Origin: Neocallimastix lanati (nom. inval.)
Taxonomy: Eukaryota > Neocallimastigomycota > Neocallimastigomycetes > Neocallimastigales > Neocallimastigaceae
NCBI GenBank assembly: GCA_016946835.1
Contig: JACVTC010000136.1
Location: 352,501 to 416,500, forward strand
DNA: 64,000 bases
Reading direction: 5' to 3'
Shown: positions 38,821-49,071 of the stretch, piece after piece
Layout: each line of letters begins with the position of its first letter
How positions within the stretch are numbered: position 1 is the first letter of the stretch
The notes under the pieces: model-generated
Seen by the model: only the letters and a program-made list of their open reading frames with translations
Told to the model about the DNA's origin: nothing
Database searches by the model: none
Made by a program: the position numbers and the translations under genes

Positions 38821-39717
38821 TTAAGAGATTGAATTTTTAGAATTTGTAAGAGTTGAAGAGATTGAATTTTTAGAGTTTGTAAGAGGTGAAGAGATTGAAT
38901 TTTTAGAGTTTGTAAGAGGTGAAGAGATTGAATAATTTGATTTTGCTTTATTAGAATGCAAATCTGATGAGTTTTTTGAGAATGAGAGTGCAAATCTGAT
39001 GAGTTTTTTTGAGAATGAGAGTGTAAATCTGATGAAGTTTTTTTAAATGAGAATGAATGTAAATCTGATGAATTTCTTTGAGAATGAGAAAGTGAATTAG
39101 TTGAATTCCTTTGAGAAAATGAGAGTGAATTAATTGAATTCTTTTGAGAAGGAGAAAGTGAATTATTCGAACTTGAAGGACTGTCATTTTCTATATCAAT
39201 AGTGTATTGATCTTCGGGTATGGTGGCAGTTGCATCACGGTGTTGAAAATGTGGTATATCATCTAATGATGATGGTTTATGTATGGATGTAGAAGATTTA
39301 CGATTAATTGATTGTAATGGGTTCGGCGAATTAACAGAACTAACATTATGAAGTCGTATAGAATTTTGAGAATGATGTGGACTTTGAGGGATACCCGTTG
39401 CGCCTATAAAAGGATTATTGATTGAAACACATCTCAGGCTGACACTGGGTTGGGATTGACGTCATTGAGGTAATTGTTGAGAATATCGACGACTTTGCTG
39501 TGAATAAATTGATGGTTGGGATTTTCTTCAATCAAATTGATTATATTGATTAAATTGGGAATTATACTAATTACTGATTAGATCTTATTGAAGAAATTGA
39601 TTCAGATGATACCTCTATTGTTGAAGAACCATATTTAGAAGAGCTACACATACTTTGAGTATTACTATAACTATTTTTTGGTTGTTCTTTTCTCTGTCGA
39701 TGTAATGAATGCGTTTT
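38821..39717 (-). pseudogene. decayed copy of the Ser-rich tail exon of the right-edge membrane protein
   Basis: The minus strand aligns throughout with exon 61700-62422, including the upstream intron end and the stop codon. Lesions include CGA-to-TGA stops at about 39539 and 39463, other CG-to-TG/CA changes, small insertions near 39567, and expansion of two internal repeats: the GAATTTTTAGAGTTTGTAAG unit, and the GAGAATGAGAGTGCAAATCT unit present about four times. The upstream TM exons are absent, so this is a 3'-only duplicate. Confidence 0.85.
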
Positions 39718-39789
39718 CTTTAAAAATATATTAATGGAAATCATAACCAATATCTTTTTTATATAGATAAATTTTTATTATATTTTAAA

Positions 39790-39920
39790 ATAATAACAAT
39801 AATAAATAATAATAATAATAAATAATAATAATAATAATAAATAATAATAATAATAATAAATAATAATAATAATAATAAATAATGATAATAATAAATAATA
39901 ATAATAATAATAATAATAGT
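39790..39920. repeat. AAT microsatellite
   Basis: Imperfect AAT/AATAAT array. It marks the right limit of the duplicated segment. The other copy likewise passes into an AAT array. Confidence 0.85.
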
Positions 39921-39954
39921 ATTTATGATATAATTTTTAATCCTTGACATGGCA

Positions 39955-40265
39955 CCAAATAATCGGATGAGGTTTCTATTGGGAGAGTTGGATTTCCCCA
40001 AATTGCATTTCGACAGGTTGCATTTCGACAAGTGGAGGATTGATAAATAAATGAATAAATAATATTAATTCAAAATAATTTTTTTAAAATTGTTTTTATT
40101 CGATATTAATAATATATTTAATTTTATTTATTTATTTATTTATTTATTTAATAATTTTCAATTTGGCGAAATGCCACATTTTTTAATACGCCACATGCTT
40201 TCAAAAAAATTGGCGAAACGCAACCTGGCGAAATGCAATTTGGCGAAATGCCCCACACCCAATTT
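39955..40265. mobile_element. foldback/MITE-like element
   Basis: The left end has CCAAATTGCATTTCGACAGG followed by TTGCATTTCGACA (39998-40030). The right end, read on minus, has CGCCAAATTGCATTTCGCCA followed by GGTTGCGTTTCGCCAA (40210-40253). These are inverted repeats made of a GCATTTCGCCA-type subrepeat, with one further GGCGAAATGCC at 40165. About 130 bp of A+T-rich sequence lies between. There is no coding capacity. The exact termini and target duplication are not resolved. Confidence 0.6.
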
Positions 40266-41711
40266 AAATTTTAAATATATAATATAAATAAATATTGATA
40301 AACAAATATCGGTTATCATTATAAGAGATGGTTTAGATTCGTCTAATATTAATGGTGTAATAATATTAAATACTTAGTTTTAGGGGAAAATTATTAGATT
40401 ATAAATATATTTAAGAAATTATTTTAGTAATATTTAAATTGAATTAAATAATTAATATAATGTAAAAAATATTTTAGTCATGCAAAATTAAAGGTTAATT
40501 TAGAATAGAAATAAATAATAGTTTAATAATATCAAGTTAATATTATAAATTAGGATAATTTTAAATATACATATTCACCTGTAAACCAATTTATTCATTA
40601 TAGAATATCTAGGTGAAAGGGGGAATCGTAGAATATATGAAATGTATAAAAAATAGCCTTCAAATGTATTAAAATATATTGTAATATAAATATTGTATAA
40701 GTCACAATGTATTAATATTGATATACGGGACTTTTATGTGCAATAATTTATAAGCAGTGGGTTTTAAATAATTGTAGTTTAGTATATTTTATTAATAATA
40801 TTATAATATTCGTACAATTAAAATAATAATTCTAATTCCTAAAAATTTACAAGAGAGTTCTCTATTTCTAATATAAATAATTTAATTTATAAGAAATAGG
40901 TAATATATTAATTATATATTCTAATATATAGAACTATATAAATTTTATATGAAATAAAGTATTATAATTATTATAATTATAATAATACATATCGAAATAA
41001 AATAAAATAAAATAATTATTATCAAAAAGATATAAATTTAATATTTAATAATTATTATTAAATATACAAATATGTTACTACACATATTTGTTTTATATCA
41101 TATAAAAGCATCTAATTTAGAATAATTAAGTGCTAGTAACTCTTAATCATAAAATATATTAAATATATTAATAAAATTGACATAATCATAAACCATTAAT
41201 TCCTGACTCTTTACAATTATTATTATTATTATTTTTATTTAAAATTTTCTCTATTTATATAAATATTTTTACATTCTAATTTTTAATGTTAAATTTTTTT
41301 TCTTTATTTTTTTTTGTTAAATACATAATATAAATTTATAAATTTAAAAATTATTAAATATATTTATTGATATTTTTATTTTTATTCTTTTGTTGTTTTT
41401 ATTTTTAGTATTATTTTCTTTTTATTTTGAAAAAATATTAATTAATAATAAAGAAAATTTAAAACAATCTAAATAACTAAAAATAAAAAAAAAAAAAAAA
41501 AAGAAAAAAAAATTATAATATAAAATAATTAATTTAAAACTTTGTTTATTTAAAAAATAATAAATATTAATGAAAAATTTTTCAATATATAAATCAATAT
41601 GAATTCATTTAAAAATTTTATAAATTTAATATCGTCATTAATATGTACTATATACTTGTTTTTTTTTTAAATATTTGTTTGAATATATATATATATATAA
41701 TAATTAATTAA
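40266..41711. other. gene-free region
   Basis: A+T-rich. From 41218 on it resembles the 3' flank of the Kre9/KNH-SH3 gene (29155-29634) and so belongs to the duplicated gene copy. A slightly richer patch at 40575-40670 (AGAATATCTAGGTGAAAGGG) could not be assigned. Confidence 0.6.
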
Positions 41712-41918
41712 TTAATGATAGTTCATATTAAAAGTTTCTTTTTCTTTTGCTGAATGTTTATGACTTGAACTAGAGCCATCTGGCATATTTTGTTTTATTT
41801 TTCTACTAATAGACGGATGCTCATCAACATATGCCTTAGATATATTACATGGATATACTTCTGGAGCATTATCACGTTTTTGTACTTGATATTTATAAGA
41901 TGCATTTCTTATAAACAT
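41712..41918 (-). pseudogene. C-terminal fragment of a second Kre9/KNH-SH3 gene copy
   Basis: The last about 65 residues of the gene at 29635-32927 are present (KRDNAPEVYPCNISKAYVDE, SSSSHKHSAKEKETFNMNYH), together with its 3' flank (41218-41711). Changes include Arg to Cys in VYPRN by a CG-to-CA transition. Similarity stops abruptly at about 41910, where unrelated sequence begins. The N-terminal end of the same copy is at 48630-48790. Confidence 0.9.
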
Positions 41919-42179
41919 AATTTTAATTTTATTAATGTATTATTTGCCTTATAATGTAAATTTATATTTTATGATTGAAATATTTTTTATTCTTTTATTC
42001 TTTTATTTTCGATCATTGGATTAGATTAAAGAGTCGATTAATTAGGGTTTTTCCCTACTTAATTAATGCGGTGATCGATATGGATAGAATATCGATCAAA
42101 AACTTATCTAGGTTTTTTTATCTAATCTTTTTCTAGATAAGAGATTTATTAAGATTAAAAAAAAAATTCTATATTTAAC

Positions 42180-42250
42180 CTTATTTTCGAAAAAAGTATA
42201 AATGAGGCTCTTGAGTTCTCTTTGAGAAATCTAGAGTTATTATTATAACA
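42180..42250 (+). promoter_or_regulatory. LTR-like TATA promoter
   Basis: TATAAATGAGGCTCTTGAGT is followed by TCTCTTTGAGAAATCTAGAG, the arrangement seen at transcription starts of gypsy LTRs. A second similar site (TATAAATAGATGTAAAATTT) lies at 42812, which may be a second LTR or a tandem promoter. Confidence 0.35.
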
Positions 42251-43719
42251 AATATAATAATAACAAATATAATAATAAGATAATAATAATAACAGTAATA
42301 AAATAAAAACTTTTAAATAATTTTATTATTAATAAAAATAAAATTTTAATATAAAAAATTTTAGAAATAAAACGTCTTCTCTTTTTCATAATGTTGGTGT
42401 ACTATTTATTATATTTTGACATAATAAACTCGACATATAGATTGGAATCATAGGTAAGTATGATTCCTTTTTAACCTTTAATATTATCGGTTAGAGCTAA
42501 TATTAATAATTAATAATTTAATTAGAATTAATTTTATAATTAAATTATTATAATTGCAAAAGGTAAGTTTTATATAAACTAATATAACGAATAATAAACA
42601 ATTTAAAAGATAAGATAATTTAACACTTTAATCTTTTATGATATTTCTTAATAAAGAAATCACTGAAATTTAGTCGATAAAAACTTAATCGGTTAAATTC
42701 AGAACAATCTAATTTTTTTATTATTTTATATCTTTTTTTTCAATCAAAAAATCTAAGTTTATAGAAGTTTTTATAGTCTTTTCCAAATGAAACTGCTTTT
42801 CCTTAAAAAAGTATAAATAGATGTAAAATTTCACAATAAAATATTTTTAAATTAGAACTTTTATTAATCAGTTATAAGTAATTAAAAGTATTATATTAAC
42901 TAAATAATAAATAATAATTAATATTTTAATAAATTATTCAAACTAGTTCCTTAAAAAACAAATTTTAAATTACTTAAACATTACGAACCTATCGTGAATA
43001 TAAATTTAATTTAAATTAACCAACTCTTTGTTACAATAAAAGTGTCTTTTTTTTTTTTTTTTTGGGCCTCCAATTCTTATTATATAATCCATGAATAATT
43101 ATCTAATTACGGACTACTTTTTCTAAAACTACTTTGGATCTACTGCTTTTTCTTTGGAACTCTTCATTCTACTAATCATTCTACCTTTTGTGGTTCCTCG
43201 TACTCAGAATTCTTGCCCAATTTCATCTTTAATTATTAGTTGGTTTTTACTAAATATTTCTTCAAATCAAACCTTTATCTCCGGTTGGATTTCCTCTTTG
43301 GAACTCTACCTATTTCTTTTTAATATTCTCAAAAATTAAATGAATGAATAAATATTAATTATATAAATTCTATAACAAATCTCAGTGAACAAATATATTA
43401 TCTTTAGATAAATCCTATAACACATATAAGTGAATGTATATATAATATCTTAGATAAATATCATAATAAATTTAAATGAACAAATACATTATTTATTAGA
43501 TAAATTCCATAAGAAAATTAAGTGAACATATATACCGTTTTAGATAAAATTTAATAATAATCTAATTGAACGAATTTAATATCTTTCGGATAAATCAATA
43601 TTGAAAATTAAATATATACGTCAGTAATTAGTTAAATAAAAAAAAAAAAATTACAATACATTTTAAAAAAATTTTCCAATAAGGAGAATCAATACCGAGG
43701 ATCCTTATTTTTATTTTTC

Positions 43720-44366
43720 CTTTATTTTTTCACTTTTCTCGAGTTTCATATTGACCCTTGCTGGTAGGCTCAGACGTAAGTCCTACATTCAGCTTGAGTG
43801 AGTTGATAAACTGAAAGAAAAGCAGTGTGAAATAGAGGAATTATTGAAAGTATAATAATTTATAATAATTTATAATAATTTATAATATTTTATGTAATTA
43901 ATTATTGCTAAATATTTTAAGGTAATTCAATGAAATATACTAGGAGCGTATAGAGTTTATATACAGAGTTTCAGTGGTTATTAACTGGCTTCAGTTGGTG
44001 AGAAACCATAGCTGTTAATTATCATGTTATTACTAAAAGTAGGGGAGTGTGAATAGCATGCTTTCTCAAATAGAAGGATTGTTAGTGTTAGAGAAAACAC
44101 GCAATACCCGGTGTCCGAATTAAATAACTTAATAAGCTCTGGTGAATAACGAACTTCAGTCACCGAAGGCTGGTGGAAAGGTCGTGACGGTAAAGCGACA
44201 TTAAAATATATAGTTTTAATTTTTATTTTTGAGGTCAAGTATATACCTCTAGTTAGTAGCTTTTAATAATACTTTTGGAAATTCGACTTTTCCTTTTGGT
44301 AGTCTTAATTAAAATACTCAAAGAAATTAAAAAATTATTTTAAAATAATGGGTTTCAATACCAACA
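43720..44366 (+). other. retroelement 5' leader, G+C-richer and probably structured
   Basis: Non-coding sequence of normal complexity (for example TTGCTGGTAGGCTCAGACGT at 43759 and GGCTGGTGGAAAGGTCGTGA at 44169) lies immediately upstream of the gag start at 44367. It is interrupted by an A+T-rich stretch at 43850-43925. Position and composition suggest the packaging/translation leader of the element. No primer-binding site was identified. Confidence 0.45.
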
Positions 44367-45180
44367 ATGGAGGAAGATAACTTTTTAAATACCATTGCTA
44401 CCAATAAAGATGAATTCGCTCGAGATCGTTGCTACTTTAAAGAATTTTTAGCCAAGATGAATATAATCTTCATGCTTCAGCCTGACAGATTCACTAATGA
44501 TCCAGTAAAAGTTGCATATTTCATTTCCAGACTTTATGGTTCTTCCATGAATTGGGCAGCGACTTTAATAAAAAAAATAAATAATTATCAAGAATTTACT
44601 GCCAGATTTAAGACAACTATGACTCAACTTTTATTACCAATCAAAAACTGAAAACAGTAAAGCAAAAACACATTGGAGAAATAACAAATTATATCCTCGA
44701 ATTTAATAGATATTCTGATGAATCATCCTTGGAATGAAGAAGTCAAAATGGATGCATTTATCAATGGGTTATACGATCAAATTGCTACCAAAATATATGA
44801 AATGTTCCCAGAACCAAAATCTCTATTCTAGCTACAAACTATTGCTTCTAGAATAGATAGTCGCCACGCTACATATAGGCAATTCTCAAATCCACAAAAT
44901 TAATAATAATAATAGAAACAATAATAACAGTAACAACAACAATCGAAGACCAAATAAAGGAAAAACGCCTTTCAATTTTAAAACTAAAGGACCTTTATCT
45001 AACAAAGAAAAAGAAAGAAAGAAGAAAAGAACATATTTGCACCTATTGTGGATCTGCTGATCATTCTCTTGATAGATGTCCTCTAAAAAATGGAAAGAAA
45101 GCTTCTTCAAGCAGCTCTCATATCACTAATCCTGAAGCCAAACTATTCCAAGAACAAGAATCTCTGACCAACCAGATATA
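44367..45180 (+). pseudogene. gag of Ty3/gypsy-type element, disrupted
   Basis: Begins MEEDNFLNTIATNKDEFARD. The capsid (Retrotrans_gag) pattern follows: FKEFLAKMNIIFMLQPDRF, NDPVKVAYFISRLYGSSMNW. The frame stops at 44649, continues in another frame (NYILEFNRYS), shifts again (NEEVKMDAFINGLYDQI) and has a TAG at 44829. It ends in an Asn-rich linker and a zinc knuckle CTYCGSADHSLDRC at 45038-45079 with the canonical 2-4-4 spacing, the nucleocapsid. No intact product is possible. Confidence 0.85.
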
Positions 45181-45184
45181 AAAC

Positions 45185-45450
45185 TACCAATTTTCAAATT
45201 CACTCTTAGCGTTTCCAATATTTCAACAGAAACCAAAATTCTTCTAGATTGCGGCTCCCAACTCAATGTAATGGATGTACTTTGTTAAAGAAAATAATAT
45301 TCTTTACTCCTTGGAAAGCAATCTCCCTAACGTATCTGGAATCGATGGTATTCAATCAATCATTGGTAAAACTGCTCCAATCTCTTTAAAATATAAAAAC
45401 CACATTTTTAAAATAAGTTTCTATGGTGTTGATCAATAATAAAATAAACA
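45185..45450 (+). pseudogene. retropepsin-like protease fragment
   Basis: About 100 bp after the gag zinc knuckle the sequence reads TKILLDCGSQLNVMDV (45232-45279). This resembles the active-site block of Ty3/gypsy aspartic proteases, where the usual motif is hydrophobic-D-S/T-G-A/S; here it is LDCGS. It then shifts frame by one base (YFVKENNI) and continues (ISLKYKNHIFKISFYGVDQ) to a double stop. Its order after gag supports the call. Confidence 0.65.
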
Positions 45451-45477
45451 AATCATTATCAAAAAAAATTACTTCTA

Positions 45478-45618
45478 TTTAAAGATGTTTTCAGTGAAAT
45501 ATTTGCGAATGAATTACCTTTCCATAGGCCTTATGATTGTGAGATAAAACTCATTCTTAACACTGTTCTTTTTTATGGACCCATCTTCCCTTTAACCGAA
45601 AAAGAATCTACTGTTAGG
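45478..45618 (+). pseudogene. start of reverse transcriptase domain, truncated
   Basis: FKDVFSEIFANELPFHRPYD and CEIKLILNTVLFYGPIFPLT, then EKE, closely follow the N-terminal block of Ty3/gypsy RT (LPxHRPYDCxIxL...YGPIYPLxxxE). The sequence is lost after about 45615. No catalytic YxDD region was seen anywhere downstream. Confidence 0.85.
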
Positions 45619-45654
45619 TTATTAATTTAAATTCTTGTTTCTTATTGCTAGGTA

Positions 45655-46672
45655 CAAATTTACAAATACCTACAATAGCAGATAGCTGAAGGTAAAAGGT
45701 AAAGAAGCTGCTGTTGATAACGAATTAAAAAAGATTGAAATCTATCTGGATGAGGACCAGATAAAAAGGAAAGAAATTCCAGCAAGAAATAGAAGATAAA
45801 GGTCAAAAAATTAACAGGATTGAAGAATTCATGGATGTGAATCAAGAGTAGGAAAGGGTGTACCGTAAGGAGTTCGAGGTGAAAATCGAAAAGTTGATGG
45901 CTACTAATCATACTCAACGGCAAGAAATCGAGCGCTTGGGAAAGTTAGCTTAGGAAGCTCATAAGAATGCTCAAGTGTATACAAGTAAACCCTTCCCATT
46001 ACATATAGATACAAGAGAAGCTAGATTTAAAACGTATTATCAACCCACGCAACCTATACTTACAAAGAGCGCAATGGAAGATGTGATAATGACGGATGCG
46101 AACCCTGCGGAGTTCGAAAGAGACATTCCAATGATCAATGATGGAACAGGAGATGTAGAATCATTTATAGATAGGCTGAAAAAGTACTTTGGTAGACACC
46201 AAAAATACTATCAGACCGAGCCTACTACAATACTGTACTTCATTGAGGATCACTTACAGGGAACAGCTAAAAAGTAGTACCAGATGGATGAGGTGTTCAA
46301 GCCAGGAGATGACCCGCAACCCCAAAGATTGATGGATAAGTTACTACAAGAATTTAAAAGTGAGCGAGCTTTGGAGGAGGTAAAAACTACTATGCTTAAA
46401 CTTAGACACGAGTGGAGAAAAGCCTATGAATACCTCTCTGAGTTCAATCCATTAAGTAGTATACTTCAGCTCACAGATGAAACTAAAAAGATTGTTATTG
46501 GTACAGCAAGTAAGACCTTCGGTTCAGGAAGCTTACTATGGCTTAGCTGCCGAAAGACAAACGCTAGAAGTCTACGTAACATGCTCAAGAAGGTATGATA
46601 CCCTCCCCGTAGATTATAAAGACGAATACTTATAGAGATTTGAATTTAACCACGAAAGAAAGATAGTCATCA
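45655..46672 (+). pseudogene. gag of a second, unrelated gypsy-like element
   Basis: The coding-like sequence has a charged helical N-terminus (about 45700-45970), then MEDVIMTDANPAEFERDIPM and a capsid-type region (VESFIDRLKKYFGRHQKYYQ, ILYFIEDHLQGTAKK, MDKLLQEFKSERALEEVKTT, AYEYLSEFNPLSSILQLTDE). Four in-frame TAG stops lie at 45849, 45951, 46275 and 46633, and there is a frameshift near 46515. The G+C content is higher than that of the first element. It has no pol. The similarity to gag is by pattern (helix-rich, Trp- and Leu-spaced), so the element family is not named. Confidence 0.6.
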
Positions 46673-46710
46673 TGGCCCTATTAGGAAAAATGACTATCTT
46701 TCATAATAAA

Positions 46711-48590
46711 ATAAAATAAATAGTAGAATATTAATATAAAGTACAGATTGAATAAAATAAAATAAAATAAAATAAAATAAATAGTAGAATATTAATATAA
46801 AGTACAGATTGAATAAAATAAAATAAAATAAAATAAAATAAATAGTAGAATATTAATATAAAGTACAGATTGAATAAAATAAAATAAAATAAAATAAAAT
46901 AAATAGTAGAATATTAATATAAAGTACAGATTGAATAAAATAAAATAAAATAAAATAAAATAAATAGTAGAATATTAATATAAAGTACAGATTGAATAAA
47001 ATAAAATAAAATAAAATAAAATAAATAGTAGAATATTAATATAAAGTACAGATTGAATAAAATAAAATAAAATAAAATAAAAAGTAGAATATTAAATATA
47101 ATGTACAGATTGAATAAAATAAAATAAAATAAAATAAAAAGTAGAATATTAAATATAATGTACAGATTGAATAAAATAAAATAAAATAAAATAAATAGTA
47201 GAATATTAATATAAAGTACAGATTGAATAAAATAAAATAAAATAAAATAAAATAAATAGTAGAATATTAATATAAAGTACAGATTGAATAAAATAAAATA
47301 AAATAAAATAAAATAAATAGTAGAATATTAATATAAAGTACAGATTGAATAAAATAAAATAAAATAAAATAAAATAAATAGTAGAATATTAATATAAAGT
47401 ACAGATTGAATAAAATAAAATAAAATAAAATAAAATAAATAGTAGAATATTAATATAAAGTACAGATTGAATAAAATAAAATAAAATAAAATAAAATAAA
47501 TAGTAGAATATTAATATAAAGTACAGATTGAATAAAATAAAATAAAATAAAATAAAAAGTAGAATATTAAATATAATGTACAGATTGAATAAAATAAAAT
47601 AAAATAAAATAAAAAGTAGAATATTAAATATAATGTACAGATTGAATAAAATAAAATAAAATAAAATAAATAGTAGAATATTAATATAAAGTACAGATTG
47701 AATAAAATAAAATAAAATAAAATAAAATAAATAGTAGAATATTAATATAAAGTACAGATTGAATAAAATAAAATAAAATAAAATAAAATAAATAGTAGAA
47801 TATTAATATAAAGTACAGATTGAATAAAATAAAATAAAATAAAATAAAAAGTAGAATATTAAATATAATGTACAGATTGAATAAAATAAAATAAAATAAA
47901 ATAAAATAAATAGTAGAATATTAATATAAAGTACAGATTGAATAAAATAAAATAAAATAAAATAAAATAAATAGTAGAATATTAAATATAATGTACAGAT
48001 TGAATAAAATAAAATAAAATAAAATAAATAGTAGAATATTAAATATAATGTACAAATTGAATAAAATAAATAAAATAAATAGTAGAATATTAAATATAAT
48101 GTACAGATTGAATAAAATAAAATAAAATAAATAGTAGAATATTAAATATAATGTACAGATTGAATAAAATAAAATAAAATAAATAGTAGAATATTAAATA
48201 TAATGTACAGATTGAATAAAATAAAATAAAATAAATAGTAGAATATTAAATATAATGTACAGATTGAATAAAATAAAATAAAATAAATAGTAGAATATTA
48301 AATATAATGTACAGATTGAATAAAATAAAATAAAATAAAATAAATAGTAGAATATTAAATATAATGTACAGATTGAATAAAATAAAATAAAATAAATAGT
48401 AGAATATTAAATATAATGTACAGATTGAATAAAATAAAATAAATAGTAGAATATTAAATATAATGTACAGATTGAATAAAATAAAATAAAATAAATAGTA
48501 GAATATTAAATATAATGTACAGATTGAATAAAATAAAATAAATAATAGAATATAAATATAAAGTACAAATTGAATAAAATTAAATAAAAA
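46711..48590. repeat. 33-copy minisatellite, 46-61-bp unit
   Basis: Each unit is a 31-32-nt core (GTAGAATATTAATATAAAGT then ACAGATTGAAT) plus two to six AAAAT/AAAT steps. Two core variants occur: one with TTAATATAAAGT, dominant on the left (61-bp period), and one with TTAAATATAATGT, dominant on the right (46-57-bp period). I count 33 GTACA-containing units. It ends in poly-A at 48585-48604. The same core occurs once inside the AAAAT array of EBP1 intron 3. Confidence 0.97.
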
Positions 48591-48629
48591 AAAAAAAAAA
48601 AAAAAGATAAAAGAACAGAAAGAAGGATG

Positions 48630-48790
48630 TTTATCATTTTTTTAATTTCCAAAATTTAGCTTTATATTTAAAGAACATTATTAATAAATTATTTATAAGT
48701 TAAAAAATTCATACAAAAAGAAATTCATAATTAAATTTTATATTAATTTTTTAATACACTACCATATGAAACATTAATAAATAAAATAAT
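48630..48790 (-). pseudogene. N-terminal fragment of the second Kre9/KNH-SH3 gene copy
   Basis: It aligns with 32740-32890, that is exon 2, intron 1 and the end of exon 1 of the intact gene. Shared are TTATTTATAAGT, AAAAATTCATAC, AGAAATTCATAATTAAATTTTATATTA and TACACTACCATATGAAA. The exons carry many substitutions and the start codon region is lost beyond 48790. Its orientation matches the C-terminal fragment at 41712-41918. Confidence 0.75.
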
Positions 48791-49033
48791 TACTTTTCAA
48801 AATAATCTAAAGATTTCAAAAATTGGACATAATTATATTCATGGCATTCACTTTTAATTTTATTATAAATATTATATATATATTTAAGGTTTATAAAGGC
48901 AAATTCGAAATATACTTATAATAAATTTACAAATTATTATTATTTTCCATTTCATTAAAACATAATTTATTTTTATTTTTTCTAATGCACTTTTATAGTG
49001 AAAGACACAATATTTAATATTTATATTAAGAAA

Positions 49034-49071
<38 letters not shown>

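Larger units (their letters stand above)
41940..46700 (+). mobile_element. decayed Ty3/gypsy-type LTR retroelement sequence
   Basis: Lies between the two ends of the broken Kre9/KNH-SH3 gene copy. From left: LTR-like sequence with a TATA-type promoter (AAAAAAGTATAAATGAGGCT near 42193, and a similar AAAAAAGTATAAATAGATG near 42806), a less A+T-biased leader (43720-44366), gag with a CCHC knuckle, a retropepsin-like motif, and the first part of reverse transcriptase (to about 45615). From about 45650 there is gag of a second, different element. The rest of pol and a 3' LTR were not found. All frames are broken. LTR boundaries are not determined. Confidence 0.7.

Noticed and set aside
43981-44238. 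85-residue minus-strand frame in the retroelement leader
   Set aside because: It lies antisense to the leader, has no family match and no start context. The leader position before gag explains the sequence better.
45660-45923. 87-residue minus-strand frame
   Set aside because: Antisense to the charged helical N-terminus of the second gag.
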